In this document: positions 61,101 to 64,000 of the stretch, in pieces
Numbering within the stretch: position 1 is the first letter of the stretch
Layout of the letters: every line of letters begins with the position of its first letter
Translations under genes and position numbers: made by a program
The notes under the pieces: generated by a model
What the model saw: the letters and a program-made list of their open reading frames with translations, nothing else
What the model was told of the DNA's origin: nothing
Databases searched by the model: none
Assembly (NCBI GenBank): GCA_963931925.1
Contig: OZ007583.1
Span: forward strand, 9,963,372 to 10,027,371
DNA from: Onchidella celtica
Lineage: Eukaryota > Mollusca > Gastropoda > Systellommatophora > Onchidiidae
DNA length: 64,000 bases
Reading direction: 5' to 3'

Positions 61101-61373
61101 ACAAAAAAAAATGAAAAAGAAAAAGAAGGAACCAGGTGGCTGAGCTTCATCTCAACTACCCAAAAAAACTATCCAACATTCCAGTCATTTAAATATGCCT
61201 CACTGTGGACAAACATCTAGACAAAAAACAGTCACAGCAACTTGACACTCACTGGTTTGATTTCTGTGCAGCACCGTTTGGTGTCAAGGTTTTGATGAAA
61301 ATTCCCAGTTTTTCTAGACCAGCGTCAGCACCAACGCCCATTCCAATAATGCTCAGGCCTAGACCTTCACTTC
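12254..61373 (-). CDS. PPP1R9A: Neurabin (PPP1R9 family), 3' half of the gene, 20 coding exons
   Basis: Neurabins are scaffold proteins that bind F-actin and protein phosphatase 1 and organise synaptic and junctional complexes through a PDZ domain. Seen here: a PDZ core containing [19 protein letters not shown] and VDGKSLVGV, the segment after it (FQIGREK, then [16 protein letters not shown]), the neurabin coiled coil ([12 protein letters not shown]), a SAM domain and a KKKIKEMK C-terminal helix. Exons (high to low): 61373-61253, 60747-60643, 47415-47274, 45167-45057, 43246-42944, 42258-42205, 41488-41360, 40124-40006, 38875-38779, 38317-38176, 37650-37561, 36767-36659, 35210-35087, 34445-34318, 28029-27817, 23600-23422, 19090-18899, 15679-15573, 13647-13465, 12400-12254. 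All phases agree and 2795 coding nt end in TGA. Vertebrate spinophilin lacks a SAM domain, so the architecture matches neurabin-1. The N-terminal actin- and PP1-binding exons are outside the window. Confidence 0.95.
12430..12630. mobile_element. hAT-like MITE beside the neurabin last exon
   Basis: Inverted ends CAGTGTTTCTCGAGG and (reversed) CAGTGTTTGTTAACC. Flanked by an 8-bp duplication, CATTAGAC at 12422 and CATTAGAT at 12631. The 8-bp duplication and CAGTG ends fit the hAT superfamily. 201 bp, non-coding. Confidence 0.8.
13465..13647 (-). CDS. PPP1R9A: Neurabin exon: SAM domain
   Basis: 183 nt, acceptor ttttttgcag, donor AAG|GTAGGT, phase 0 on both sides. Residues 20 onward give the SAM fold signature: [10 protein letters not shown], then [20 protein letters not shown] and [12 protein letters not shown] domains mediate oligomerisation. 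The match to the C-terminal SAM of neurabin-1 separates this gene from vertebrate spinophilin. Confidence 0.96.
14362..14830. mobile_element. piggyBac-like nonautonomous element
   Basis: Starts CCCTTTGAAAAC and ends GTGTTCAAAGGG. Flanked on both sides by TTAA (14358-14361, 14831-14834), the target duplication of the piggyBac superfamily. It has subterminal repeats of a TGTACA(C/G)(C/T)GGTC type near the left and GGGGACCAG near the right. No transposase frame. 469 bp. Confidence 0.82.
15122..15341. repeat. Degenerate minisatellite, 44-46 bp unit
   Basis: About five units each containing ACCATGATACCATG-like and GACAGGG/AGGGCT-like segments. Intronic, diverged. Confidence 0.7.
15573..15679 (-). 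CDS. PPP1R9A: Neurabin exon: linker before SAM
   Basis: 107 nt, acceptor gaacaccag, donor CCAG|GTTAGT. Encodes [20 protein letters not shown] and [16 protein letters not shown] second AG seven bases into the exon would break the phase, so the upstream acceptor is preferred. Leaves in phase 0 into the SAM exon. Confidence 0.83.
15680..18898. other. Neurabin intron, nothing recognised
   Basis: AT-rich intron of 3.2 kb. Short frames at 16033-16233 and 17601-17852 look like chance. No repeat recognised. Confidence 0.6.
18899..19090 (-). CDS. PPP1R9A: Neurabin exon: linker before SAM
   Basis: 192 nt, acceptor catgacacag, donor GATG|GTGAGT. Encodes [20 protein letters not shown], then [18 protein letters not shown] and a Tyr/Asp-rich end (DTGYPDYD). 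It enters and leaves in phase 1, matching exons on both sides. It was not recognised from homology; it is included on phase, splice sites and open frame. Confidence 0.78.
19319..19492 (-). CDS. Candidate cassette exon of neurabin (uncertain)
   Basis: Open segment encoding [20 protein letters not shown] and then [20 protein letters not shown]. With acceptor AGGAGCAG and donor CCC|GTACTC it is 174 nt and enters and leaves in phase 1, exactly fitting between exons 23422-23600 and 18899-19090. The donor is poor, and I see no homology, so it may be a chance frame. Confidence 0.25.
19493..23421. other. Neurabin intron, one diverged duplication
   Basis: Contains the two-copy repeat at 20626-20960 and ATG/GAT-rich sequence at 19727-19745. 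Otherwise nothing recognised. Confidence 0.6.
20626..20960. repeat. Two-copy diverged tandem duplication, about 200-bp unit
   Basis: The block with TTGGTAAGATTTATACCCTT and TTTCAGGACTGATACTCTCC recurs about 200 bp later with substitutions. Confidence 0.7.
23422..23600 (-). CDS. PPP1R9A: Neurabin exon: Ser-rich linker
   Basis: 179 nt, acceptor tctatcacag, donor AAAG|GTTTGT. Encodes [20 protein letters not shown], then [18 protein letters not shown] and a Ser/Ala-rich end. Phase 2 in, phase 1 out. The donor (GTTTGT) is weaker than the others in this gene. Confidence 0.85.
23601..27816. other. Neurabin intron, mostly unique sequence
   Basis: Contains A tracts (25217-25231, 25351-25368), a T tract at 25972-25987 and a block at 26150-26270 related to 2376-2510. 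No gene recognised. Confidence 0.6.
27817..28029 (-). CDS. PPP1R9A: Neurabin exon: Gln run and proline-rich SH3-ligand-like motif
   Basis: 213 nt, acceptor tatgctacag, donor CTAG|GTAAAC. Encodes [14 protein letters not shown], a Pro/Ser segment ([16 protein letters not shown]) and [21 protein letters not shown] fits the class II SH3 ligand pattern PxxPxR. Enters and leaves in phase 2, so skipping is possible. Confidence 0.87.
32740..33130. repeat. Two-copy tandem duplication, about 195-bp unit
   Basis: CATTCTGGCAAGAATTGATT... to AATTTGGGTATCCAGTC is repeated once with small differences (CATTCTGGCAAAGAATTGAT ... TTTGGGTATCACAGTC). Confidence 0.85.
34031..34165. mobile_element. MITE family B, copy 2
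   Basis: ACTGCCGTGCAAAGGCAGAG at the left and, reversed, TTCTGCTGTGCAAAGGCAGA at the right, 135 bp in all. It shares the internal TTTGAGAAAAAC block with copy 1 in the opposite orientation. Confidence 0.65.
34318..34445 (-). CDS. PPP1R9A: Neurabin exon: Ser-rich linker
   Basis: 128 nt, acceptor ctgttgatag, donor CAG|GTAAAT. Encodes [36 protein letters not shown] and MWNKHD. It is disordered and acidic, with many possible casein-kinase-type Ser sites (inference from sequence only). Phase 0 in, phase 2 out. Confidence 0.87.
34540..34773. mobile_element. MITE family A, copy 2
   Basis: Starts TCGTCACTGCTCTGTGCTA and ends GAGTAGTGACGATAA. It keeps the internal order of copy 1, including GCCATTATGATTCTATTGGA and CATGCTCACAAATGCAAT. 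It lies upstream of the exon at 34318-34445. Confidence 0.8.
35087..35210 (-). CDS. PPP1R9A: Neurabin exon with duplicated 3' splice site
   Basis: 124 nt, acceptor gggtttcag, donor AAG|GTGAGC. Encodes [20 protein letters not shown] and then [12 protein letters not shown], ending in a basic cluster. Its first 10 nt and its acceptor are the first unit of a 42-43 bp tandem repeat running upstream to 35474, so alternative in-frame acceptors exist at 35252, 35294 and 35336. The shortest form is annotated. Confidence 0.85.
35201..35474. repeat. 42-43 bp tandem repeat containing a splice acceptor
   Basis: About six units of the type CTGCCCTGAAAGCCCAACAA plus ATACACAAATACAGTGTCAA; one unit is expanded (35370-35431). 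On the minus strand each unit carries a T-rich tract and TTTCAG. The first unit overlaps the 5' end of the neurabin exon at 35087-35210. Confidence 0.93.
36196..36475 (+). mobile_element. tRNA-derived SINE, copy 2
   Basis: Same body as copy 1 in plus orientation: tRNA-like head (CTGGTCTATAGGCAAAGTG, degenerate box B GTTCAGTTCC), then GTTAAAGATACCTTGGCG and an AG-rich end into AAAACAAAC. Its promoter boxes have decayed. Lies in the neurabin intron between 35211 and 36658. Confidence 0.8.
36659..36767 (-). CDS. PPP1R9A: Neurabin exon: disordered linker
   Basis: 109 nt, acceptor ctatccgcag, donor TGC|GTAAGT. Encodes [20 protein letters not shown] and then [16 protein letters not shown], a low-complexity acidic Ser/Thr region. 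The phase matches both neighbours. A hAT-like element lies just upstream in the intron (36848-37175). Confidence 0.85.
36848..37175. mobile_element. Probable hAT-like element, diverged
   Basis: Left CAAGGGTTGACAAAGTG and right (reversed) CAGGGGTCAGCAAACTAT are similar to hAT termini of the CAGGGGTCGGCAAAC type. Flanks GTTTAGAG and ATTAAAAG agree at only 5 of 8 positions, so the target duplication is doubtful. Confidence 0.55.
37561..37650 (-). CDS. PPP1R9A: Neurabin exon: Ser-rich linker
   Basis: 90 nt, acceptor tttatcacag, donor CCAG|GTCAGT. Encodes [20 protein letters not shown] and EISDPAGSP, a disordered stretch with several Ser-Pro or acidic-flanked Ser positions. Enters and leaves in phase 1, so it could be a cassette exon. 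Sequence alone would not identify it; phase and splice sites support it. Confidence 0.85.
37741..37994. mobile_element. MITE family D, copy 2
   Basis: Ends GTCCCCGTTTCCTAAAACTG and (reversed) GTCACCATTTCCTAAGACTA. Uninterrupted 254-bp version of the element at 58897-59760; it shows the empty state of the site where the hAT-like element inserted. Confidence 0.78.
38176..38317 (-). CDS. PPP1R9A: Neurabin exon: end of coiled coil
   Basis: 142 nt, acceptor caatttcag, donor CTAG|GTGAGA. Encodes [18 protein letters not shown] and then a Pro/Val-rich linker ([15 protein letters not shown]). The LxEAQxxAGLP end of the coil is typical of neurabins. Leaves in phase 1. Confidence 0.93.
38779..38875 (-). 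CDS. PPP1R9A: Neurabin exon: coiled coil
   Basis: 97 nt, acceptor tgtttccag, donor AGG|GTAAGA. Encodes [20 protein letters not shown] and then [12 protein letters not shown], the continuation of the coiled coil. The first nucleotide completes the Arg codon of QQR from the preceding exon. Confidence 0.93.
40006..40124 (-). CDS. PPP1R9A: Neurabin exon: conserved coiled coil
   Basis: Acceptor tctttccag, donor AAG|GTAGAA, 119 nt. Encodes [20 protein letters not shown] and then [17 protein letters not shown]. The [12 protein letters not shown] motif is a hallmark of the neurabin and spinophilin coiled coil, which mediates self-association. Leaves in phase 2. Confidence 0.95.
40290..40533. mobile_element. 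MITE family A, copy 3 (reverse orientation)
   Basis: The right end, ACTTATGCCATTAGCGTAGA followed by GCAGTGAC, is the clearest terminal repeat of the family. The internal blocks are in reverse relative to copy 1. The left end is degraded, so the start is approximate. Confidence 0.7.
41055..41312. repeat. GA and GT microsatellites with long G runs
   Basis: (GA)n at about 41060-41112, a G run at 41151-41165, (GT)n to 41190, and G runs at 41247-41265 and 41291-41306. Lies 50-300 bp downstream of a neurabin donor (41360). Confidence 0.95.
41360..41488 (-). CDS. PPP1R9A: Neurabin exon: coiled coil
   Basis: 129 nt, phase 0 on both sides; acceptor ctgttgacag, donor AAA|GTGAGT. Encodes 43 residues of regular coiled coil, from [20 protein letters not shown] to MKKELSQYK. 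Directly downstream of the donor the intron carries GT- and G-rich simple sequence (41151-41312 lies on the donor side). Confidence 0.92.
42205..42258 (-). CDS. PPP1R9A: Neurabin micro-exon: coiled coil
   Basis: Only 54 nt (18 residues, [18 protein letters not shown]), acceptor ttgttcag and donor AAG|GTATGA, phase 0 on both sides. The heptad pattern continues from the previous exon. It was found by joining phases and splice sites. Confidence 0.9.
42944..43246 (-). CDS. PPP1R9A: Neurabin exon: acidic disordered region leading into coiled coil
   Basis: 303 nt, phase 0 on both sides; acceptor cctgaacag, donor GAG|GTGAGC. Encodes 101 residues starting [16 protein letters not shown], then a long Glu/Ser/Thr/Pro-rich stretch, and ends in [12 protein letters not shown], the first heptads of the coiled coil. 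The open frame upstream of 43246 is intronic. Confidence 0.9.
45057..45167 (-). CDS. PPP1R9A: Neurabin exon: His-rich linker
   Basis: 111 nt, phase 0 on both sides, acceptor caccccag, donor AAG|GTAAAA. Encodes [20 protein letters not shown] and an acidic Ser-rich end ([12 protein letters not shown]). It is predicted to be disordered. The alternating His-Ala run is unusual. Because the length is a multiple of three in phase 0, the exon could be skipped without frame change. Confidence 0.85.
45181..45415. repeat. GGAT-rich low-complexity sequence
   Basis: Interrupted ATGG/ATAG tetranucleotide units directly upstream (transcript sense) of the exon at 45057-45167. Open frames here are repeat translations. 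Confidence 0.85.
47274..47415 (-). CDS. PPP1R9A: Neurabin exon: end of PDZ and start of helical linker
   Basis: Acceptor ttcatcag, donor CAG|GTGGGA, 142 nt. Starts with the last PDZ strand (R/FQIGREKD) and continues as [20 protein letters not shown] and a Gln/Glu-rich helix ending LEDSFQ. Vertebrate neurabins have the same order here (FVIGREK, SEVAQLISQTLEQ), which makes the gene assignment firm. Confidence 0.95.
47921..48064. mobile_element. hAT-like MITE, second copy of the same family
   Basis: Begins CAGTGTTTCTTAAGGTGGGG and ends GGTGAGAACAAGTG. Flanked by ATCTACAA (47913) and ATCTACAT (48065). Its interior resembles 12430-12630, including the T-tract and AACTGAAGTGGGG. Confidence 0.75.
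49318..50206. mobile_element. MITE family A, copy 4, split by SINE copy 3
   Basis: The left part (49318-49370, GACTTAGGCCAAAAGGCAAT) and right part (50019-50206, ending AGCTTTGAGCAGCGACGAC) together make one family A element in reverse orientation. The 0.65-kb SINE lies between them at a point that is continuous in copy 3. Confidence 0.75.
49371..50018 (-). mobile_element. tRNA-derived SINE, copy 3, longest, inserted in a MITE
   Basis: On the minus strand: degenerate tRNA head near 50010, the shared body (49760-49990), an extension, and a 3' end GCGCTATATAAATGCTATAC followed by (ATT)n. That tail resembles LINE-2-type tails recognised by a partner LINE. It splits an inverted-repeat element, with a possible short duplication (CTATT) on each side. 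Confidence 0.8.
51311..51657. repeat. Minisatellite, about 41-bp unit, 8 copies
   Basis: Unit of the type ATACTGATAGACGATCACAC plus TGAGCTTTTACTTTGAAAT, in tandem with few differences. Lies in the largest neurabin intron. Confidence 0.93.
52142..52200. repeat. G run and GA microsatellite
   Basis: GGTGGGGGGGGGGGAG followed by (GA)n. Intronic. Confidence 0.95.
52620..52985. repeat. Two-copy tandem duplication, about 194-bp unit
   Basis: ACCACTGCTGACCACCAAA, CTACTGACCGACTT and GTCATTCAAAATGGCATTTG each occur twice at the same spacing. Confidence 0.85.
53030..54730. other. Long purine-rich tract on the plus strand
   Basis: Much of 53030-53170 and 53660-54730 is A/G on the plus strand (GGAAG, GAGA and GGGA motifs), with few pyrimidines. 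Minus-strand frames here give Phe/Ser/Leu/Pro-rich peptides that are composition artefacts. No gene seen. Confidence 0.75.
54993..55226. mobile_element. MITE family C, copy 2 (reverse orientation)
   Basis: Same interior as copy 1 on the opposite strand (ATAAGCAAATCTCAATTTCC). The right end GATCCACTCAC is intact; the left end is diverged. The partner end GGGCAATTTCAAGCAAA also appears at the right edge of the window. Confidence 0.8.
55490..57210 (-). mobile_element. 5'-truncated LINE copy
   Basis: Encloses the 447-residue ORF plus a probable 3' UTR reaching the GCCTATAATAAACTAAACTT sequence near 55510. Both outer ends are estimates; no target duplication was identified. Confidence 0.55.
55841..57184 (-). 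CDS. LINE reverse transcriptase, 5'-truncated ORF2 (447 residues)
   Basis: C-terminal part of a non-LTR retrotransposon polyprotein. It starts inside the RT domain at [19 protein letters not shown]. The YADD-box equivalent is FADD (49-52), followed by [10 protein letters not shown] (78-87) and FKYLG (116-120). A long thumb/connection region follows, then [13 protein letters not shown] and a CCHC-type knuckle C-x2-C-x7-H-x4-C (376-392). No internal stops. The endonuclease and the first catalytic Asp of RT are missing, and the frame continues upstream only to about 57205 before a stop, so it is a dead-on-arrival truncated copy. Lies in the large neurabin intron, same strand. Clade not determined. 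Confidence 0.9.
   Translation of the reverse strand: MQTNVGLFQGESLSPFLFSMFINDLHDWLSAKDVKGVHIEECLIMILMFADDMVLFSDSRQGLQQGLNALNGYCNGWGLTVNTGKTKCVVFSKGGKSGVRDRWMYNDITLETVSSFKYLGFIFSSTGKFSKGIQALVDQAQRALFGLKAYLHKNPELSPSLQLRLFNTLIKPILLYACEIWGFAEAWPIERVHLTFLKSILGVRKTTPNAFIYFELGVYPLKIDRQVRLLKFWVKILGLDDNSTVKKVYSRLLSATENYTSTINWASLTKKILEKSGFGYIWESQKVDQTSLFLSEFEQRLRDNFQQTCRSDIEHLSENRLYRHLAVEFYSENYLHEVKQKHLRIAIAKIRLGSHNFMVERGRWQRPKLEYVMRLCETCNELEDEFHVLLTCKKFKDIRKQFLPSWLLVRPSIFKLIHFLSSMHDRELHSFALFCHSVLNEYNNVAL
58133..58404. mobile_element. hAT-like MITE with CAGTGGTTCTCAACC end
   Basis: Left end CAGTGGTTCTCAACCC and right end GCTGAGAACTTCTG are imperfect inverted repeats. Flanking 8-mers are GTGTAAGC (58125) and GTGTAAAC (58405). 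CAGTGGTTCTCAACC is a common hAT terminus. Confidence 0.75.
58545..58885. repeat. Two-copy duplication, about 195-bp unit
   Basis: ACTGGCATTCCGTACC, CCTTGACCA(C/T)AAGATGGACC and TTTTCAAAACCCAC occur twice. A fragment (CCAGGTGGCTGAGCTTCA) also appears at 61131, so this is a dispersed repeat. Confidence 0.82.
58897..59760. mobile_element. MITE family D, copy 1, split by the hAT-like element
   Basis: Outer ends GTCACCATTCCCCAAGAC and (reversed) GTCACCGTTCCTTAAAAC. With the inner insertion and one target copy removed it is about 235 bp and aligns with 37741-37994 on the opposite strand (shared CTTCTCCTGAAAAGTGGCCA). Confidence 0.8.
59007..59627. mobile_element. Nonautonomous hAT-like transposon with perfect 8-bp target duplication
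   Basis: Perfect 12-bp inverted ends CATGGGTGCCAG and CTGGCACCCATG. Identical 8-mers CCCCTATG flank it at 58999-59006 and 59628-59635. It contains no transposase. It is inserted into another element (58897-59760). Confidence 0.88.
60246..60440 (+). pseudogene. Decayed LINE ORF2 C-terminus
   Basis: One frame reads [20 protein letters not shown] then [13 protein letters not shown], the usual W-x-P-x-x-G-x-R-x-R-G-R-P-x-x-x-W-x-D-D-I tail motif of many LINE ORF2 proteins. After a stop and frame change it continues as [12 protein letters not shown] remnant without function, on the opposite strand to neurabin. Confidence 0.65.
60643..60747 (-). CDS. PPP1R9A: Neurabin exon: second half of PDZ domain
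   Basis: Acceptor ttgtttcag and donor GAG|GTGAGT. Encodes [18 protein letters not shown] and then [17 protein letters not shown], the second PDZ strand-helix unit, near-identical in pattern to known neurabins. The phase joins the preceding and following exons exactly. The following intron, 13.2 kb, is the largest in the window. Confidence 0.95.
61253..61373 (-). CDS. PPP1R9A: Neurabin exon: first half of PDZ domain
   Basis: Follows acceptor tctgcag and ends at donor CCA|GTGAGT. It encodes the carboxylate-binding loop region of the PDZ domain ([12 protein letters not shown]) and [22 protein letters not shown], close to the neurabin family signature. The exon enters with 2 nt of a split codon and leaves with 2 nt. 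It ends in KSNQ, where relatives normally have RDGR. It is the 5'-most neurabin exon visible here. Confidence 0.95.
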
Positions 61374-61429
61374 CTGCAGATGGGGAAAAACAACAGGACA
61401 ATATAAGCATAAAAATTACAGCGTTTTGA

Positions 61430-61855
61430 TCACATTTCTTTGGAACATTTATTTCTCAGCATTGGACCTTCACTGCCAGCAGACAGAAAGTAGGATGACG
61501 TAAACACATGATTTAATCACATTTCTGTACCACATTTCCTCATTTCTCAGCAGTGGACTTCGACTGCCAGCAGACAGAGAGTAGGATGATCTAAAAACAG
61601 AGTTTGATTAAATTTCTTTGGAATATTTCATTTCTCAGCACTGGCAGTTCATTCATTAAATACAGAAAGTAGTGATATACAGAGTTTCACCAAATTTCTT
61701 TGGAACATTTCTCCACTTATCAGCACTGGACCTTCTTTCATTGAATACAGAAAGTAGTGATATATAACACTGTTTCACTAAATTTCTTTGCAACATTTCT
61801 CCACATATCAGCACTGGACCATCACCACCAGCATACAGAAAGCAGATGTTGTAGA
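61430..61855. repeat. Tandem repeat, about 85-105 bp unit, 5 copies
   Basis: Units share ATTTCTTTGGAACATTTC, TCAGCACTGGACCTTC and ACAGAAAGTAG(T/G)(G/A)ATG. It starts about 60 bp upstream of the first PDZ exon in transcript direction. Confidence 0.85.
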
Positions 61856-62597
61856 AAGACAATTCTCAATTTGCAGTTTGATCAAATTTTCCAAGAGCAA
61901 TTGCTCACTGCCCTGCATATATCTCCATGTCCCAGAGATAGTGAGACAGAACACAGCCCCTTAACAAAAGAAACTTTCTACAAGGACTGGAATCTATTAT
62001 CTGAATTATCCTGAATCTTCTAAAATTCTCATACCCTAACCATGTTACATGTGTTGCGGATTGAGAGAGAGAATAATTTTTTTTTAATGGAAGACAGATA
62101 AAGAACAAAGAAGACAAGGAGAGGAAGAACAATAAAAAGCCAACTGATAGTTCCATTTTCAGATTGTTTGTAAAACCTCTTGGTCAAAAGCCTTATTTCC
62201 AAGGAATCAAAACACTGCCGTAAAAGAACTGATTATTTCAAAATTCTGAATTTCCAAGCCTTCCCCTCTTGCAACAAAGTGTCTCCACATTAAATGGCAA
62301 GAATTAGATCTAGACAGCTTCTCACTAAAATACAACAAGAACAAATGTTTTCATATAAAAGGTCAAAATAAGAACACATGAAAGAACGTGAATAAGATAA
62401 GTTGTCTTACATTATAGCTCATTTCAAAGTAAGCAGCGAGAGTTTTTCTTAAATATTTCTTGAGCAATTCCATCTAAATTACTGCAATTTGCATGCCTAT
62501 GTAAACATATTTGTCTTCACAAACAAATATTTTTGCCAAGTTTTCACATAAGAATTTAAGCTTTTTTTTTTTTGTCTTCAAAACTTTATGTACATTT

Positions 62598-62850
62598 CGC
62601 GGGTATAGAACAAAATTGTTGTATCTCCAGGTTTATGAATTGGGGTTCATAATGGCAATATTATAATGACAAACTGCTTCTTGCAATTTTTCCTTTATTC
62701 CGCTATCTTTAACGAGTTCCAAGTTACAGAGAAGCAGTATTGTTGTATCTCCCTTAAAAATGAGATCATTGAGACCAATAGTGTGGTATTTCCGAGCAAG
62801 CTCCCATTATTCATAAACCTGGAGATGTAACAATTCTGCTCTATACCCGC
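62598..62850. mobile_element. Fold-back element with 43-bp inverted repeats
   Basis: Left end CGCGGGTATAGAACAAAATT and right end (reversed) CGCGGGTATAGAGCAGAATT continue as inverted repeats to CCAGGTTTATGAAT on each side. Possible target duplication ATTT. The RNA would form a long hairpin. No coding frame. Confidence 0.82.
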
Positions 62851-63909
62851 GATTTGATTATTGGTTAAAACTGCAACCCACAAGTTGCCTATAGCGATAC
62901 AAGGTAAACAACATTTTTCCGCAAATTATTTTCCTTTGAATCCATGCAACTAATCTTTGATTTCAACATTGTGATATTCCTCAAGTACACCTCTTAATCG
63001 CAAAAGCCATGTTCGTTTGATTGCAAAATTGTATTATTATTATTATTAGGCAGTAAGTGAGTGGGAGATACACACAGACAGATGCACACTTGCAAAGACA
63101 CACATAAAAGAGTGTGATTGAAGAGAAGGCTGAAATCATTTAAGAAATATCAAAGAAAAACTCGCCCTGATTATTTTGAAAGGAGCTATAAATATGCCTT
63201 CATATTAAATAGCAAGATTAAATTTCTTGAACAATATTTATAGAAGAAACTCACACACAAAAACAGAAGCCTGACCACTCCCCATAATTATATGAATGTA
63301 TTTAATTCTATGTTAAACTTGACAGCTCTGAATATGAAATTTAAATAAAGACAGTGTACCCAAATAGGCCGTGAAGGGCGCAAAGTGGCCGTTATCGTGC
63401 TGACGCACCGTAAAACCCACACTCAAACTCCCCACATGCTATCAGCTGTTCTGCAAAACAGCAAACAGAGCTCGTTTGGTCAATGTGGACCCAAGACCAC
63501 AGGTCATGGACAGTACACAGTCCTGTGGTTTCACTCTTGCTTCCATGGGCAATACAAACTACACAAAAAAAATCTCGCACCTCTGGCAGATCCAAGTCAG
63601 CACACTTTTCAGGACTGACAAAAATGGACTGTATCTCTCTGAACCCAGGAGCTGAATGTAACAACCCATGGAATGGAATTCTTACCTTCCTGATCCTCAT
63701 TTTACAGCATTCAGTGTCTTCTCAGGATAAAGTAAACAGCTGCTCTGCTTTATATATGTACTGGCAAAAAATATTTTGTTTTCCAAGAAGACTTGCAAAA
63801 AATAATCTGGAGAGACTAATTGCTCCAATTGGGCTCTACTTGCACAATGAATTTTGGGGAAATTTTAGGGTTCATGTTAGGGCTAGGACACAGCGGTTTA
63901 GCTAATTAA

Positions 63910-64000
63910 GGGTGGGTCTGACAAAACCGGGCTGAAGGCGAAATTTTCATACCTATTTAAAAAATGAAAATAAAATATTTCCATGGCAATTTCAAGCAAA
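63910..64000. mobile_element. MITE family C, copy 3, cut by the window edge
   Basis: Starts GGGTGGGTCTGACAAAACCG and continues to GGCAATTTCAAGCAAA in the same order as 54993-55085. The rest lies beyond 64000. Confidence 0.7.

Larger units (their letters stand above)
61374..64000. other. Neurabin intron upstream of the PDZ exon (5' part outside)
   Basis: Contains a tandem repeat (61430-61855), a fold-back element (62598-62850) and MITE family C copy 3. No upstream neurabin exon (FPVEL-type sequence before the PDZ) was found, so it should lie beyond 64000. Plus-strand frame 63483-63905 is unrecognised. Confidence 0.6.

Noticed and set aside
63483-63905. 140-residue plus-strand frame and the 102-residue minus-strand frame across it
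   Set aside because: Neither resembles a known protein, and neither fits the neurabin exon expected before the PDZ domain.

Overview
This is animal nuclear DNA: genes are split by GT-AG introns, intergenic and intronic sequence is AT-rich, and there are many microsatellites, tRNA-derived SINEs, a LINE and a dense population of small inverted-repeat transposons. The protein and repeat types fit a lophotrochozoan invertebrate, most likely a mollusc. That placement is inference; no ribosomal or mitochondrial marker is present.

Main gene: most of the window (12254-61373, minus strand) is the 3' half of a neurabin (PPP1R9-family) gene. I traced 20 coding exons by eye. Every acceptor and donor is AG/GT, every junction keeps phase, and together they give 930 complete residues plus a stop. 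In order the exons encode a PDZ domain (61373-60643 and the start of 47415-47274), a disordered acidic linker, a long coiled coil (42.3-38.2 kb), Ser/Thr/Pro-rich disorder with an SH3-ligand-like motif, a SAM domain (13647-13465) and a basic C-terminal helix ending at 12254. The actin-binding and PP1-binding N-terminal half must lie beyond position 64000.

Left end (plus strand): a small two-exon gene (about 3000-4562) encodes an unrecognised 179-residue single-pass membrane protein. It has a TATA box at 2972 and a probable non-coding first exon. Its 3' flank (4877-5750) is a direct copy of 57-905, so the window appears to start in the 3' flank of an upstream tandem copy of this gene.

Mobile and repeat content: a 5'-truncated LINE with an intact 447-residue reverse transcriptase C-terminal ORF (minus, 55841-57184); a decayed LINE tail (plus, about 60246-60440); three copies of one tRNA-derived SINE; and at least eight kinds of inverted-repeat element. 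These include hAT-like elements with 8-bp target duplications, a piggyBac-like element with TTAA duplications, and two cases of nested insertion. Several introns also carry tandem repeats. One of these, at 35.2-35.5 kb, has multiplied the 3' splice site of a neurabin exon, leaving three extra in-frame acceptor copies.

I found no prokaryote-type system, CRISPR array or operon. The items most worth checking are the duplicated splice-acceptor array, the tandemly duplicated membrane-protein gene and the nested transposons.
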